DNA of 64,000 nucleotides, from NCBI GenBank assembly GCA_949318235.1, contig OX439133.1, positions 32,770,080 to 32,834,079 on the forward strand, written 5' to 3'. This document shows positions 49,201 through 60,659 of the stretch, piece after piece. The notes under the pieces were generated by a model, which was given only the letters and a program-made list of their open reading frames with translations, made no database searches and was not told where the DNA came from. A program made the position numbers and the translations under genes. The number at the start of each line of letters is the position of its first letter. Within the stretch, counting starts at the first letter, position 1. The DNA is from Ecdyonurus torrentis. Taxonomy: Eukaryota; Arthropoda; Insecta; Ephemeroptera; Heptageniidae.

Positions 49201-51424
49201 TGAAACCTTTACCATTGTTCCTAATTTTGAAAAATATTTAGATCCATATGCGGTTGTCCATACTTTGGTCCAGTAGATATTTTGCGAGTTAGACCGCGAC
49301 TGCCCGTGGAGTAAGCGCGAGATTACTCGCAAAATATCTACTGGACCAAAGTATGGACAACCGCATATGGATCTAAATATTTTTCAAAATTAGGAACAAT
49401 GGTGAAGGTTTCATAACCTTAAAATAATTAGGGAAAAAGTAGCTATTACTAACTTCGTACATCACTGCGTGTAACGTACGCACAGCGGGAATACAGCAGA
49501 TTTAAAGACGGGAGAATTAACATCCCGTATCTCTTAATTTTATCGTTACAAAAGAACGTAAACTTATGATATTATATACAAAATGAAAGGAAATTTTATA
49601 AGGATCACGAATATGTACATTTACTTTGAAAAATATTAAATAGCAGCAGAGAAAACTGTAAAAAACTCAATGCAACTCCCCAATATTTTGATCGCGATGC
49701 TGCAGCCACGTAGTATCCACGATCTATCTCGGGAACTAGCAGAGATAAATGAGTAAATCTGGTGTTCATTCTCATTTTTTTCTCAAAAAAATAAGAATGG
49801 CGTTGGTGTTATTACGCTAGCTAAATTAGGAAAAAAGTATAAAAAACAGCCTCTGTGAATTATGCAATAGCGGCACACATACTAATAACACGGCAATAGA
49901 TCAAGACCTATATGTATACCATAAATGCAGTCTATACTTTAGAATCTTTGTTGACGTCATATATTATATTCTTCTTTTTTTTTACAAGATATTCAACATC
50001 GTTAAAAAAAAAAAAAAAAGGATTTTGTATAATACGAACAACAGTATATAATATTAGAGTGCGCCGTTTTGCGCAACAAAATACGTTCAAAAACTGATAA
50101 TTTTTTCTTGTTTTGGACAACACGCTTCATAGCTCGCAAGATTCAAAATGTACAAACTTGACTCTGGCAAACTTTTTATTGCTGACTTTATTTTGCATCT
50201 TTCTATGTGCGCTACATTAAAATCGGTCAATAACTTCAATAAAAAATAATCGTCTAAATGAGGGTCCAAAATTTGTAGTTTTTCGATTTTGACAGCTACA
50301 CAATAAATGCAACCCATCAATTGATATATCAGGAAAATTTATTTTTTTAAGCTCTACACGGTGGTTATCTTTAAAATGTTCTTAGAGCAAACCAACTATT
50401 TTTAAAAACCAAAAAACTGTTTTAAGAGGGGATGAAAGAAGGGGGTACCCTTCTTTGTTTTTACAACCCAAAAACTTTTTGTCTTATATTTTTATATGAC
50501 ATATGTTTTTCAGTTAATTTCACGTTAAAAATAACGAATCTGAAGTTAGTTTTTTTATATTTTTATTTTTGACGCGATGGTGTCACTTTCAAATAATTGA
50601 CTCGTTTAAAAGCGTCTCAAATGTCGAAAGAATTAAAGAAATAAAATGCTTATAAAGGTTAAATATAATAATATTTGTATGTGAAATTTATTAATTATTT
50701 ATTTTTCATTCATTTCCGCCGTATTTGCTAGAAAAATCCCCAAAAAATACGAAAATAATAGCAAAATTTAAAAAAATGCAATGTTGTTTATTGATGAAAA
50801 GTGACTTGTGCCCTTTAAATCTTGAAAACCAAACGACTTGTTGCCTTTATTGTTTTGAAAACCAAACGATTTGTTGCCTTTATTGTTTTGAAAACCAAAC
50901 GATTTGTTACCTTCATTGTTTTGAAAACCAAACAACTTGTTACCTTCATTGTTGGGAAAACCAAACGACTTGTGCCCTTCCGCCGCAACCACAACGATAT
51001 GCAATCTTCAATAATTTTTTTCTTTGAAAAAATGTCGTTAAATTTGTTTTAAATCTCAAATTCATTAAAAGAATAGATCTGCAGATTACGCTGGTATTTT
51101 GTTGAGAAGTTGATCAATTTAATTTTGCACACGGTGAGCTTGAAATTTCGTATCTATAATATACACGCTAAAGGGGGCTTATTTGCGGAAGATTTAATTT
51201 GAGCTGAAACTTGGAGTTTAGAGAATTTAAGTTCTTTGGTTCATTTAAGCTAAAAAATGTCATAATTGAGTGTGTTGACAAAAATGCTACCCTAAAGTAA
51301 GACCTTAATAAGTAAAAAATTGAATTATGTATTATAGGTAAATAAGAAAAGAGCGCTTGTAGCTGCGATTTTTTATTTCATGTTTTATAGATAATTTTTC
51401 TTTCCTTTCTTTCTTTCTTTCCTT

Positions 51425-51469
<45 letters not shown>

Positions 51470-51584
51470 TTCTTTCTCTCACTTTTTTTTTCTTTTTTTC
51501 TCTTTTTTTTCCGCCCACGTGGACCGTTTGGGGGGGGGGGGGGGGCGATCGCCCCCCTCGCCCCCCCCCCTGGATCCACCCTTG
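46267..51584 (+). mobile_element. hAT-like element, second copy, split by a palindrome
   Basis: CAAGGGCGGATCTAGG at the left and CTGGATCCACCCTTG at the right. Without the nested 47604-50996 (and one ATAT) it is about 1.92 kb and collinear with 13122-15037. The 8-bp flanks (CATGTGTA, TTATTGAG) do not match, so the locus has been rearranged since insertion or arose otherwise. Confidence 0.85.
47604..50996. mobile_element. 3.4-kb perfect-looking palindrome (foldback element)
   Basis: Left end CGTTGTGGTTGCGGCGGAAG, right end its complement. Arms of about 1.68 kb mirror each other to within scattered differences around a spacer of some 35-45 bp (49284-49328). ATAT flanks both sides (47600-47603, 50997-51000), and the uninterrupted hAT-like copy has one ATAT at the same place (TTTTAATATATGCAATC near 14464). 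TA with TCGTTG ends is an equally valid reading. Each arm holds a 33-bp tandem (AAATCGTTTGGTTTTCAAAA; about 5 units at 47625-47780 and 50820-50975), a poly(A/T) tract and the core shared with the 24.7-27.0 kb array. No transposase frame. Confidence 0.9.
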
Positions 51585-51586
51585 TT

Positions 51587-51640
51587 ATTGAGTGATACAT
51601 CATGGCGTTGACTTTAACATGAATGCATAGACCCTATACA
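51587..51640 (-). repeat. MITE-B fragment
   Basis: Only the end remains: ATCATGGCGTTGACTTTAAC then ATGAATGCATAGACCCTATA. Confidence 0.75.
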
Positions 51641-51878
51641 TATCTGTTGCCATAAAAACATTTTATGTACGTACGCAAAATATTAAGTCAAGTAACGAGA
51701 GTAAAAAATAAGAGTAATTCTCCCTCGCGTCAAAGTAGCGTGAGAGCAGTTGTAGCTGTGACGTAGGTTTTAGGTCGCTGAACGGCTTTTGCTCTATCAG
51801 CATGTGAATTTTGAGTTCACATTTTCGGGAAGATTTAACACTACGATTATGATCATATATAAAAAAAAGGCCGATGTG

Positions 51879-52224
51879 AAAGGAATAGACCAGAAAAAAA
51901 AAAAAAACATAAGCAGTTTTATCACAAAACACTTTATGGGATTTACGTAAATAACTTTAGTTTGTCTCAAAACCCAACAGTAGCCCCGTAGCAATGATCA
52001 GAAAATTCAATTTATGCAACCCGCACAACATTTTCATTCTAATTTTTACATGTTTCTGACTTCATAAACATGAATTTTCACGCAAATTGCATACTTTACA
52101 GTTTTTTTGCGCTCTCTCGTGGGGCTACAGTAACGTTCTGGTAAAAATTGTCATCAGTTTTGAAGATCCCATTTCGTGTTTATTCATTCAAAAGCACATG
52201 TTGTTTTGTGTGGTCTATGGCTTT
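51879..52224 (-). repeat. MITE-A, complete copy
   Basis: AAAGGAATAGACCAGAAA at the left and TGTGGTCTATGGCTTTAA at the right, with the family interior reversed. Confidence 0.85.
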
Positions 52225-52600
52225 AACTATTTCTTTAAGTTTTGTCACGCATAATAATATCACTAAATTATCTTAGCGCGAGCCGCAAAGGAGGGGGGGG
52301 GGGTGCGGGGGGCAGAGCCCCTCGAAAAAAAAATCGTAATTTTTTATGTAAAATAACGTGATTTTGCATTACTAATTACGTATTATACGTGGAAAAGTGG
52401 TGTACACAATAAATATCCCTATAGTTGGTAAATACACGAGTATTATCATCCCATCAGGTGCTGTCTGGGTATGTTTGTAATTGACATGTACCAATTGGTA
52501 TTATGATGGATATAAAAATGAATTTCAATAAATAATTACAAGATTTTTTTTTTATTGAATCTATAACATGTCTTAAAAGAAACTTTTGTAGGTCAAAAAT
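52225..52600. other. No gene seen
   Basis: AT-rich with a G-rich patch at 52290-52325 (GAGGGGGGGGGGGTGCGGGG); possibly a transposon end. Unassigned. Confidence 0.4.
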
Positions 52601-52708
52601 AAAAGAGAGGAAAAAAAAACTCCTTACACCTCACCAAGTAGGCAACCGGCTATACTGGTGTGTTGTAAGAGTTGCATAACTATGTAGGGGCCAGGAAATT
52701 CTTTTAAT

Positions 52709-52759
<51 letters not shown>

Positions 52760-52790
52760 CTAATTCATTTATTTATTTATTTATTTATAC

Positions 52791-52829
<39 letters not shown>

Positions 52830-53300
52830 GACTGACTGACTGACTGACTGACTGACTCCCTCCCTCCCTCCCTCCCTCCCTCCCTCCCTCCCTCCCTCCC
52901 TCCCTCCCTCCCTCCCTCCCTCCCTCCCTCCCTCCCTCCCTCCCTCCCTCCCTCCCTCCCTCCCTCCCTCCCTCCCTCCCTCCCTCCCTCCCTCCCTCCC
53001 TCCCTCCCTCCCTCCCTCCCTCCCTCCCTCCCTCCCTCCCTCCCTCCCTCCCTCCCTCCCTCCCTCCCTCCCTCCCTCCCTCCCTCCCTCCCTCCCTCCC
53101 TCCCTCCCTCCCTCCCTCCCTCACTTATAGATGTAAATAAATATCTTAAGAATTTAATTTCATATATTTATAAAGATAGTAACTATGAAATAAAATATTT
53201 TGCTTCATAATTTTTTTTTAATGAATATGGTTCATTTAAAAGTTTTCTCAATAAAGAGACACAACTGAACTGAAATATTACTAACTTGTAGTTAAAACTT
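52601..53300. repeat. Third copy of the lectin 3' flank
   Basis: CCTTACACCTCACCAAGTAG, GTTGCATAACTATGTAGGGG, a tetranucleotide tract and TATAGATGTAAATAAATATC to ATGAAATAAAATATTTTG follow the order seen after lectins 1 and 2 (7150-7430, 28990-29290). No lectin exon follows before the element at 53350. Confidence 0.7.
52706..53123. repeat. Compound tetranucleotide microsatellite
   Basis: Four successive blocks: (ATTT)n to about 52788, (CTTA)n about 52791-52828, (CTGA)n about 52827-52855, then about 265 bp of (CCCT)n. Neighbouring blocks mostly differ by one base per unit. Confidence 0.95.
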
Positions 53301-53836
53301 CCTTTTTTAATTAAAAAAAACTATTATTTTTTTTTTTTACATTTTACATCAAGGTTTATATAGAGACAGGTTAGTCCGTAGCGCCCTCTTTTGAAAAAAA
53401 ATCTTCTCGAACCCCCACTCCAACCCTTCTAGCTCGTGACGTCAGTGAGAAACCTTTAGCAGTGTCATCTCTGGCTATTTACTATACTTTTTTTAGTGAC
53501 AAGTGCATCATGTTGCTGAATTTTACTCGTAATATTCGTTTTTTTTTGTATGTGATCGAAGTGATTACAAAAATTAAAAGCAAAAGCTAAACGGCAAGCA
53601 TTAAAAGAATTGCGATCTAATACACAATGCGCGTTGGATAGAAAAAGGGCCAAAAAAATAAAAAAAATTAGTTACTTCATTATTACTATCATATTGCTAC
53701 TGTAAATTTACATTTATCTGTTATGATTGATATTTTTAAATTAAAAATATTATTATGTGTATATTTTAAATTTTTTTAACATAATTTTTTGGCTAATTAA
53801 ATTTTCATATGTATGAATTTAAAATAAAATACAATT

Positions 53837-54481
53837 CAGGGTCTTTTTTAGAGTGCAGTCAGACACAAAATGTGCAGTCAGACTGGGAAATGTGCAGTCA
53901 GAAATTTGGATTTGTGCAGTCAGAGAGTATATAAATTTTGAGTTCTAGACAAATTTTCATAGCACAAATTGTAAAAAAAAATCCTGCTCGCTACGCTCGC
54001 AAAAGTTTGATTGTATTTGCAAGCTCCACATTTTTAACGATTTATTAATTATTTAAGTTGTAGTGGATTACAACAAATACAATATGCATTATATGTTGTT
54101 GTTTTTTAATATAAAATATATATATTTATTAAAGTCTATGAACATTATTTTTAGATTTTGTAAAATTCATTTGATAACCTTGATTATTTTTATTTTATTA
54201 CATCATATAAGCAGTCATATAAAAAATTGCGCATAATTTTCAAAGCGAGAGTTCTGTACTTTTTTAATAATTTTCACTCACTAAAGTTTAAAGTTACTAT
54301 GGTTATGACAGTTACATGAATATTAAAAGTAATAAACAGGCAGAGCAATTCAAAAAATTTAAAAAAAAAAATAATAAATAAATAAATTAAACCAGAAATA
54401 TTGAGAATTTGTACGATAGTGAAATTTTACGTTATATGAGCTTATAATGAACTATACTTTTGTGCTTGAGTTGCAACTACA

Positions 54482-54555
<74 letters not shown>

Positions 54556-55923
54556 CGCGTACAGCACAATTTGTTGCATTTTATTATTTCTATATGAAAA
54601 TAGCACTCTTTAAAATTAAATAAAAATAATAGAAATATTTTTGTTATTGATAAAAAAAACATTTTAATTAATAGAATACAAATTAAGTTATAAGCTCTTT
54701 CAGAATGTGCAATAATTTGTAATGTATATTATATCGTAGGTTCTATTTTTAAAGAATGCAATGAACAGCGCAGAGACTCCCTTAATTCCTTATATTCTCT
54801 GTGAAAACTGTGGAAAAGCATCATGTATTTCGAAGTAATAGCTCTTCAAAACTACAATTACAAAAATTTTCATGGAAAAAAAAAATAAAAAAATTAATTA
54901 TACGTACTAGAAATATTTAGATTTTTCACGATAATGAATTTTTACGTTGAGCTTTTGTGCTTGCGTTACAACTGCAAGATTTTTTTTCCATAAATATTAT
55001 TTTAATTTTAGTTTTGAAGAGCTATTATTTCGAAATGCATGATGCTTTTCCACAGTTTTCACAGAATATATTTAATGGAATTAAGGCAGTTTTTTCGCTC
55101 TTCATTGCATTCTTTAAAATTAGGGCTCACGATATAATATTTATTATATACATTATAAATTACTGCACATTTTAATAAAGCTTATTACTTCGTATCATAT
55201 TAAAATGTTTTCTTTTTTTAAAAACACAAATATTTTAACTCTATTTACTAAATTTTAAAGAGTGGTATTTTCACATGGAAATAATAAAATGAACAAATTG
55301 TGCTGTACACGCACAGTATAATGCAATGTTGAGCTAATATAGTTATCCAGCCTCTTGTTTCTGTCCACAACCAATTAACTTAGAATTTGATATAAATTCC
55401 ACGTTTTAAACTGTCTGGAAATGTTTATCGTCTACTAATCAATAAAAAAAAAATAAAAAAAAAACTCGCGAAGGGGTCCAAAAATTATGAAAAAAGTTGC
55501 TAAAAAATGACGAACATTACTCTTTCAATTTTATTTTATTTTTTCAATTTTAGGAACTATAATTATTGCTAAGAAGACCCTGCTTTCAAGGTTTTGCAAA
55601 GCAACATTAAATTAAACTTTGAATAAAAAAAAAAAAAAAAAAGTTTAACAAATAACATCAACTTAATTTTTTAGTTGAGATGCCTAAAATAATTAAATTT
55701 GTGGAAAATGTTCATGAAAAATGCGAATAAAAATCTACATTTATTTAAAGAAATTGTCCATTTTAGTATAAAAAAATAGGCCATAATTGAACACGTGACT
55801 GCAAAAAATTTCGCGCCTGCGGCGGGCACCGAGGGGGCTACGCCCCCCCGGAACCCCCCATAAGTTTGTGGTCCTTGTCTCACGAATATGTGCAGTCAGG
55901 ATTTTTCCTTAAAAAAGACTCTG
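53837..55923. mobile_element. hAT-like element nested in the outer element
   Basis: Ends CAGGGTCTTTTTTAGAG and TTAAAAAAGACTCTG. The subterminal motif TGCAGTCAG occurs four times at the left (53854-53925) and once at the right (about 55891). No clear 8-bp duplication. Non-coding. Confidence 0.65.
54550..55330. repeat. Inner foldback, about 780 bp
   Basis: GCGTACAGCACAATTTGTT on the left pairs with AACAAATTGTGCTGTACACGC on the right. Arms run to about 54940, with a (TA)n tract (54484-54552) at the left edge. Confidence 0.75.
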
Positions 55924-56510
55924 ATTAATACATTAAATATATAATTATATACCTTTATTATATACTATTATATATTGCGCACTCACACATATTGTTCATA
56001 ATATTTTATTGGTATTATTACATTGAAATTTTTTTTAATAAATATTTATTTAAATAATCATTTGTATTCTTATATTGTACTTATCTCTCTCTTTTTTTTT
56101 TTTTTTTTTTAACCGATTACAGATATAAAATGAGATATTTAATTCTATCATGATCAGAATTTTGTGTATAAAAGTGTTTTGATTTAATACAGTTTTAAAA
56201 GAGTTTGCTTTGAAAAAATACTAATTTTTTAACTTTTTGGACTGTATATTAGTCTTCAATATAAAATTTTCAAGTTATTTTAAAATATAATGCATCTAAC
56301 ATAATTAAAATTTGAATTAAAAAACGCATTTTTTACATTTAAAACTGCTTCTATCAGGTAGCTGAGGTTTCTCAACTACGTCACGCTACCACGTGATCTT
56401 GTCAGCCAATCCCCGTCGATGTGCCCCTACGGACTAACCTGTCTCTATATAAACCTTGGTTTATACTGTAAAATTACACCTCCGACTGAATAAGTTGGGC
56501 CTTTTTTAAT

Positions 56511-56766
56511 ACATATAGACCACATGAAAATACACGTTCCTTTAATAAGTAACCACAAAATGTGATCTAGAAAACTGATGAATATAAATGTATTTAGTAC
56601 TATAAAGTATATTTATATGTTCACACAGGATTGCGCTAATAAAACTGACAAAATCGCTTCTGACGTCATAAATAGTAAATTAGGACAATTTTATATAATA
56701 TTAAAATTTTCTGATCATTATACTTACGCGCTACAGCTGGAATTTGAGACAAATAATAAAATGTAA
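56511..56766 (+). repeat. MITE-A, degraded copy
   Basis: ACATATAGACCACATGAAAA start, AAATGTGATCTAGAAAACTG interior, TCTGACGTCATAAA centre; right end lost. Confidence 0.65.
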
Positions 56767-56790
56767 ATTTTAAATCAATCAATCAATTTA

Positions 56791-57058
<268 letters not shown>

Positions 57059-57140
57059 AAATGTTTATGTTTTCAATAGGTTTAGAAATAAAGTAACAAA
57101 AACGGTTATTATTCATTAAGAAATATAATAACGGTTTAAA

Positions 57141-57376
57141 TTAAGGATATTCACAAATGTAGCCACTTGAGTATAGGACAGGATGATAATCCGCCCATTC
57201 TCTGGAATACCAGTCTAACCCGATCACAATGTAAGAGTCGTTAGGGGCTCCACACTCATCAGGCTGTTGATGGTACCAAAATGTGTAAGTCAAAGCCTCT
57301 CCTGTACCGCTCCATTCAAATTCACCAAAACCAATACATGCTCCGTCAGTCCAAAATGTGGCCCAGTCATTATTTT
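57141..57376 (-). CDS. Lectin 3, exon 5: C-terminal half of the C-type lectin domain
   Basis: Lectin 3 is spliced from 60426-60461, 59745-59778, 58406-58473, 57909-58014 and this exon. The lengths 36+34+68+106+236 sum to 480 nt, so 159 aa plus stop, with all phases agreeing. This exon (acceptor ATTACAG|AAAA) encodes NNDWATFWTDGACIGF, GEFEWSGTGEALTYTFWYHQ, QPDECGAPNDSYIVIGLDWY, SREWADYHPVLY and SSGYICEYP, stop 57141-57143. QPD is the galactose-type calcium-site motif, and EWADY may stand for WND. The usual second and third cysteines (after the QPD loop and in the last loop) are absent. Two others, in DGAC and PDEC, replace them, so the second disulfide is probably different. NDS is a possible N-glycosylation site. 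Inference: small secreted single-domain lectin. Paralogy to lectins 1 and 2 is only at family level. Confidence 0.88.
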
Positions 57377-57512
57377 CTGTAATAATTTATAATTATATCT
57401 TACACGAAACACGACCGTAAACTTGTTATCTCTACTGTGGCTTAGTGAACGTCTTGCTAAAATGAACTTTAAGCATCGTGTCACTTATCTCGATATTCAA
57501 GTTTTATTATTG

Positions 57513-57837
<325 letters not shown>

Positions 57838-57908
57838 ATATATATATAAATTATATATAAAATTATATATTTATAATTCATTAGGTTAATAAGTAATGCT
57901 TAACTTGC

Positions 57909-58014
57909 CATCCAGACCAAGTTGCTCACGTATAATCCGATCTTTTTCTGCAGTTTGTAGGGAAACTAGTTTCATCTGTCGACCTGCACAATCTTCTGCA
58001 GCAGCGCTGTGAGG
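57909..58014 (-). CDS. Lectin 3, exon 4: first half of the lectin domain
   Basis: Acceptor TTTTAG|CCTCAC. Encodes PHSAAAEDCAGRQMKLVSLQ then TAEKDRIIREQLGLD, the alpha-1/alpha-2 part with the first canonical Cys. The donor is GATG|GCAAGT at 57909/57908, a GC donor. No GT donor is possible before the in-frame stop at ITY, and only the GC site gives an in-frame join (D-E-NNDW) with exon 5. Confidence 0.85.
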
Positions 58015-58079
58015 CTAAAATAATTAATTAACTTTATATACATAACTCTAGAGTAATTAAAAAATAATTACATGTGTCA

Positions 58080-58390
58080 ACCTGCTAATTCTTGCCGTAC
58101 TCAAAAAATTGGACAAGTTCTTACCAAGAGCCCGTATCTTAGCAAAAACTTGGTAATTAAGTTCCTGCCAAGAAACGGATTCTTAGTATGAACTTACCAA
58201 GAATTTGTTTCAAGATCTTGACTGAATATCTCTTGGTAAGTTTCTACTAAGAACTTGCTTCAAGCTCTTCATAAAGATTTTTTTGGCAGTTTCTTAGTAA
58301 GATTTTACCAAGATCTTAGTTCTTGGTTAGGTCTAATTAAAAGATTGAACTCATCAAGGTTTTAGTTATGATATCATGCCAAGAAAGATT
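58080..58390. repeat. Degenerate inverted motif cluster in intron 3
   Basis: At least eight occurrences of TCTTGGTAAG-like or CTTACCAAGA-like motifs on both strands within 300 bp, for example 58121, 58200, 58234 and 58301. Possibly an old palindromic repeat. Confidence 0.5.
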
Positions 58391-58405
58391 TGTCTTAAAA
58401 CTCAC

Positions 58406-58473
58406 CAGTGGGGAAGCAGATATGAAGTAGGTTCCGTTGTCTCGCAGAGTAACATACACTCCTGCTGATTCGT
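58406..58473 (-). CDS. Lectin 3, exon 3: start of the lectin domain
   Basis: Acceptor ATCGCAG|ACG, donor CTG|GTGAGT. Two leftover bases complete Asp with exon 2; then ESAGVYVTLRDNGTYFISAS and PL. GTYFIS is the first beta-strand of the domain; NGT is a possible glycosylation site. Confidence 0.85.
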
Positions 58474-58549
58474 CTGCGATGTTAAAATATTACAATTAAC
58501 AACAAATTGACCTGGCCGCGGCCAAGGGGCGTACCTCTTCAGTGGCAGT

Positions 58550-58745
58550 ATACAATAGGGTGATTATTAATGTTAATATTATTTCTTTTCGCATACTTGC
58601 AAAACTATAGTACAACCTGTTAACAACATAAATGCTCTCAGAAATATTGCAAAGTATTTGTAAACTGGCAAAACCAGCCATTTTTCCTATACTGGTCCAG
58701 TGTTTACTTATGGCGTCGACTTTAACATGAATGAAACCACCATAA
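58550..58745 (-). repeat. MITE-B, degraded copy in intron 2
   Basis: Retains ATGGCGTCGACTTTAACATG and ATGCTCTCAGAAATATTGCA; ends lost. Confidence 0.6.
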
Positions 58746-59048
58746 AGCTATTTTAAGCATTCTAGAGTAAGTAGGGGGTCCAAAAACGTAAGAATACGTT
58801 TTTTTTTTTTTTTTTTTTTTTTTTCAAGTGGCATAGTATTGTCATTCTGAGAGCCGCACATAAATGTGGTTAAAATTGATAGAAGTAGAATAATTTTTTT
58901 AAAAGGTCAGGAACTAAATGCTTTTCTATTTTACTCGAATAAGAATGTTTTTTCGCTAGTAAGGCAAAGGTCGTATTTAAATATTTCCCAGAATTATTTA
59001 ATTTAATTTTATGAAGAAAATTTAATTTCACATATTCCTTTTCTTATT

Positions 59049-59080
<32 letters not shown>

Positions 59081-59306
59081 CTTTTTTTTTTTTTAGTATT
59101 ATTTTTTAATTTAGTAAATAAATAATATTGCACGACTTCAATTTAGAACTGTTTGTCATTTTTTTGTTTCTCCAATAAAATTTAAAAATATCGCACATAA
59201 GAGCTTAACATGCTACACACTGGCCACTTGCAAATACGCCTTTTGTTGCCAAGCTGATCAATTGCTGATCAATTGATCGATTTACCGCGGCCATTCAATA
59301 TTATAC

Positions 59307-59720
<414 letters not shown>

Positions 59721-59744
59721 ACATTCATATATAAAGGTAGTTAC

Positions 59745-59778
59745 CATTAGTCACTGGACTGCTTGCCACGTGCGCTGC
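59745..59778 (-). CDS. Lectin 3, exon 2: end of signal peptide
   Basis: 34-nt micro-exon, acceptor TTTCAG|GCAGCG, donor AATG|GTAACT. Encodes AAHVASSPVTN plus one base. Signal cleavage is likely after HVA (A-x-A rule). Confidence 0.8.
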
Positions 59779-60085
59779 CTGAAATGTAATGAACATTTTT
59801 TTTATTAAGTAAACGTTTATAACATTTAAGTTAGTAGAGTTGACCGACTGATATCTCACAAACTCGACAGTCGCTCATTATTTAATATTAACACAGAGTA
59901 AATTAGAATTGTTGCCTAACAGTTTAGCTACGTCAAACATGTGAAAACACGATCAAATATTTAATTTATTACATTTTAAATATTTCATGCAAATGTGGAA
60001 ATTCTACTTTTAGCGACAAATTTTAGTCAAATTAAAAACAATTTTTTTTTTTGGAAATAAAAATATGAATAACCTTTTTTTTCGG

Positions 60086-60218
<133 letters not shown>

Positions 60219-60425
60219 ATGTACAAAGAATAATGGTAAAAAAATTGTTCATCTTCTAACGATATCCAGTCCACGTCGATCACCATCTACGTGAATTCAT
60301 TCAAAAAACATATTATTATATGTAGTCTATTCCTTTAAACAAGGGTACATATTATAATACATTATACTATTATATACTATTAATAGTATTATGATACATA
60401 TTATACTCAAATCATGCAAACTTAC

Positions 60426-60461
60426 AAAGCAGAAGAAGAAAACAAAGGCTGCCTGCTTCAT
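60426..60461 (-). CDS. Lectin 3, exon 1: start codon and signal core
   Basis: ATG at 60461-60459 in context GAACCATGA, encoding MKQAAFVFFFCF; donor TTT|GTAAGT at 60426/60425. The hydrophobic FVFFFCF followed by AAHVA from exon 2 makes a standard signal peptide. A weak CATAAAG at 60501-60507, about 45 bp upstream, may serve as TATA element. Confidence 0.85.
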
Positions 60462-60659
60462 GGTTCAAAGAAACTAGCTATCAAAAGCTGATGACTATCT
60501 CTTTATGCAAGTACATCTGTATATTATTATCTATAATATCTGACCTTGGACTATACCTAATGACATATTTATCACTTAATTGACAAACAATATATAAAAC
60601 TAGATGTTATCTTCATATGGGGATTTTTGAAATCTAAATACATTTTTTTAAGTCACCAA

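Larger units (their letters stand above)
53350..56458. mobile_element. Outer inverted-repeat element, 3.1 kb
   Basis: Left CAAGGTTTATATAGAGACAG then GTTAGTCCGTAG; right is the exact complement (CTACGGACTAAC, CTGTCTCTATATAAACCTTG). The terminal repeat is about 32 bp. It contains the element at 53837-55923. No target duplication and no transposase frame seen. Confidence 0.7.

Noticed and set aside
52825..53124. 99-codon REGG repeat protein on -
   Set aside because: Translation of the (CCCT)n block.
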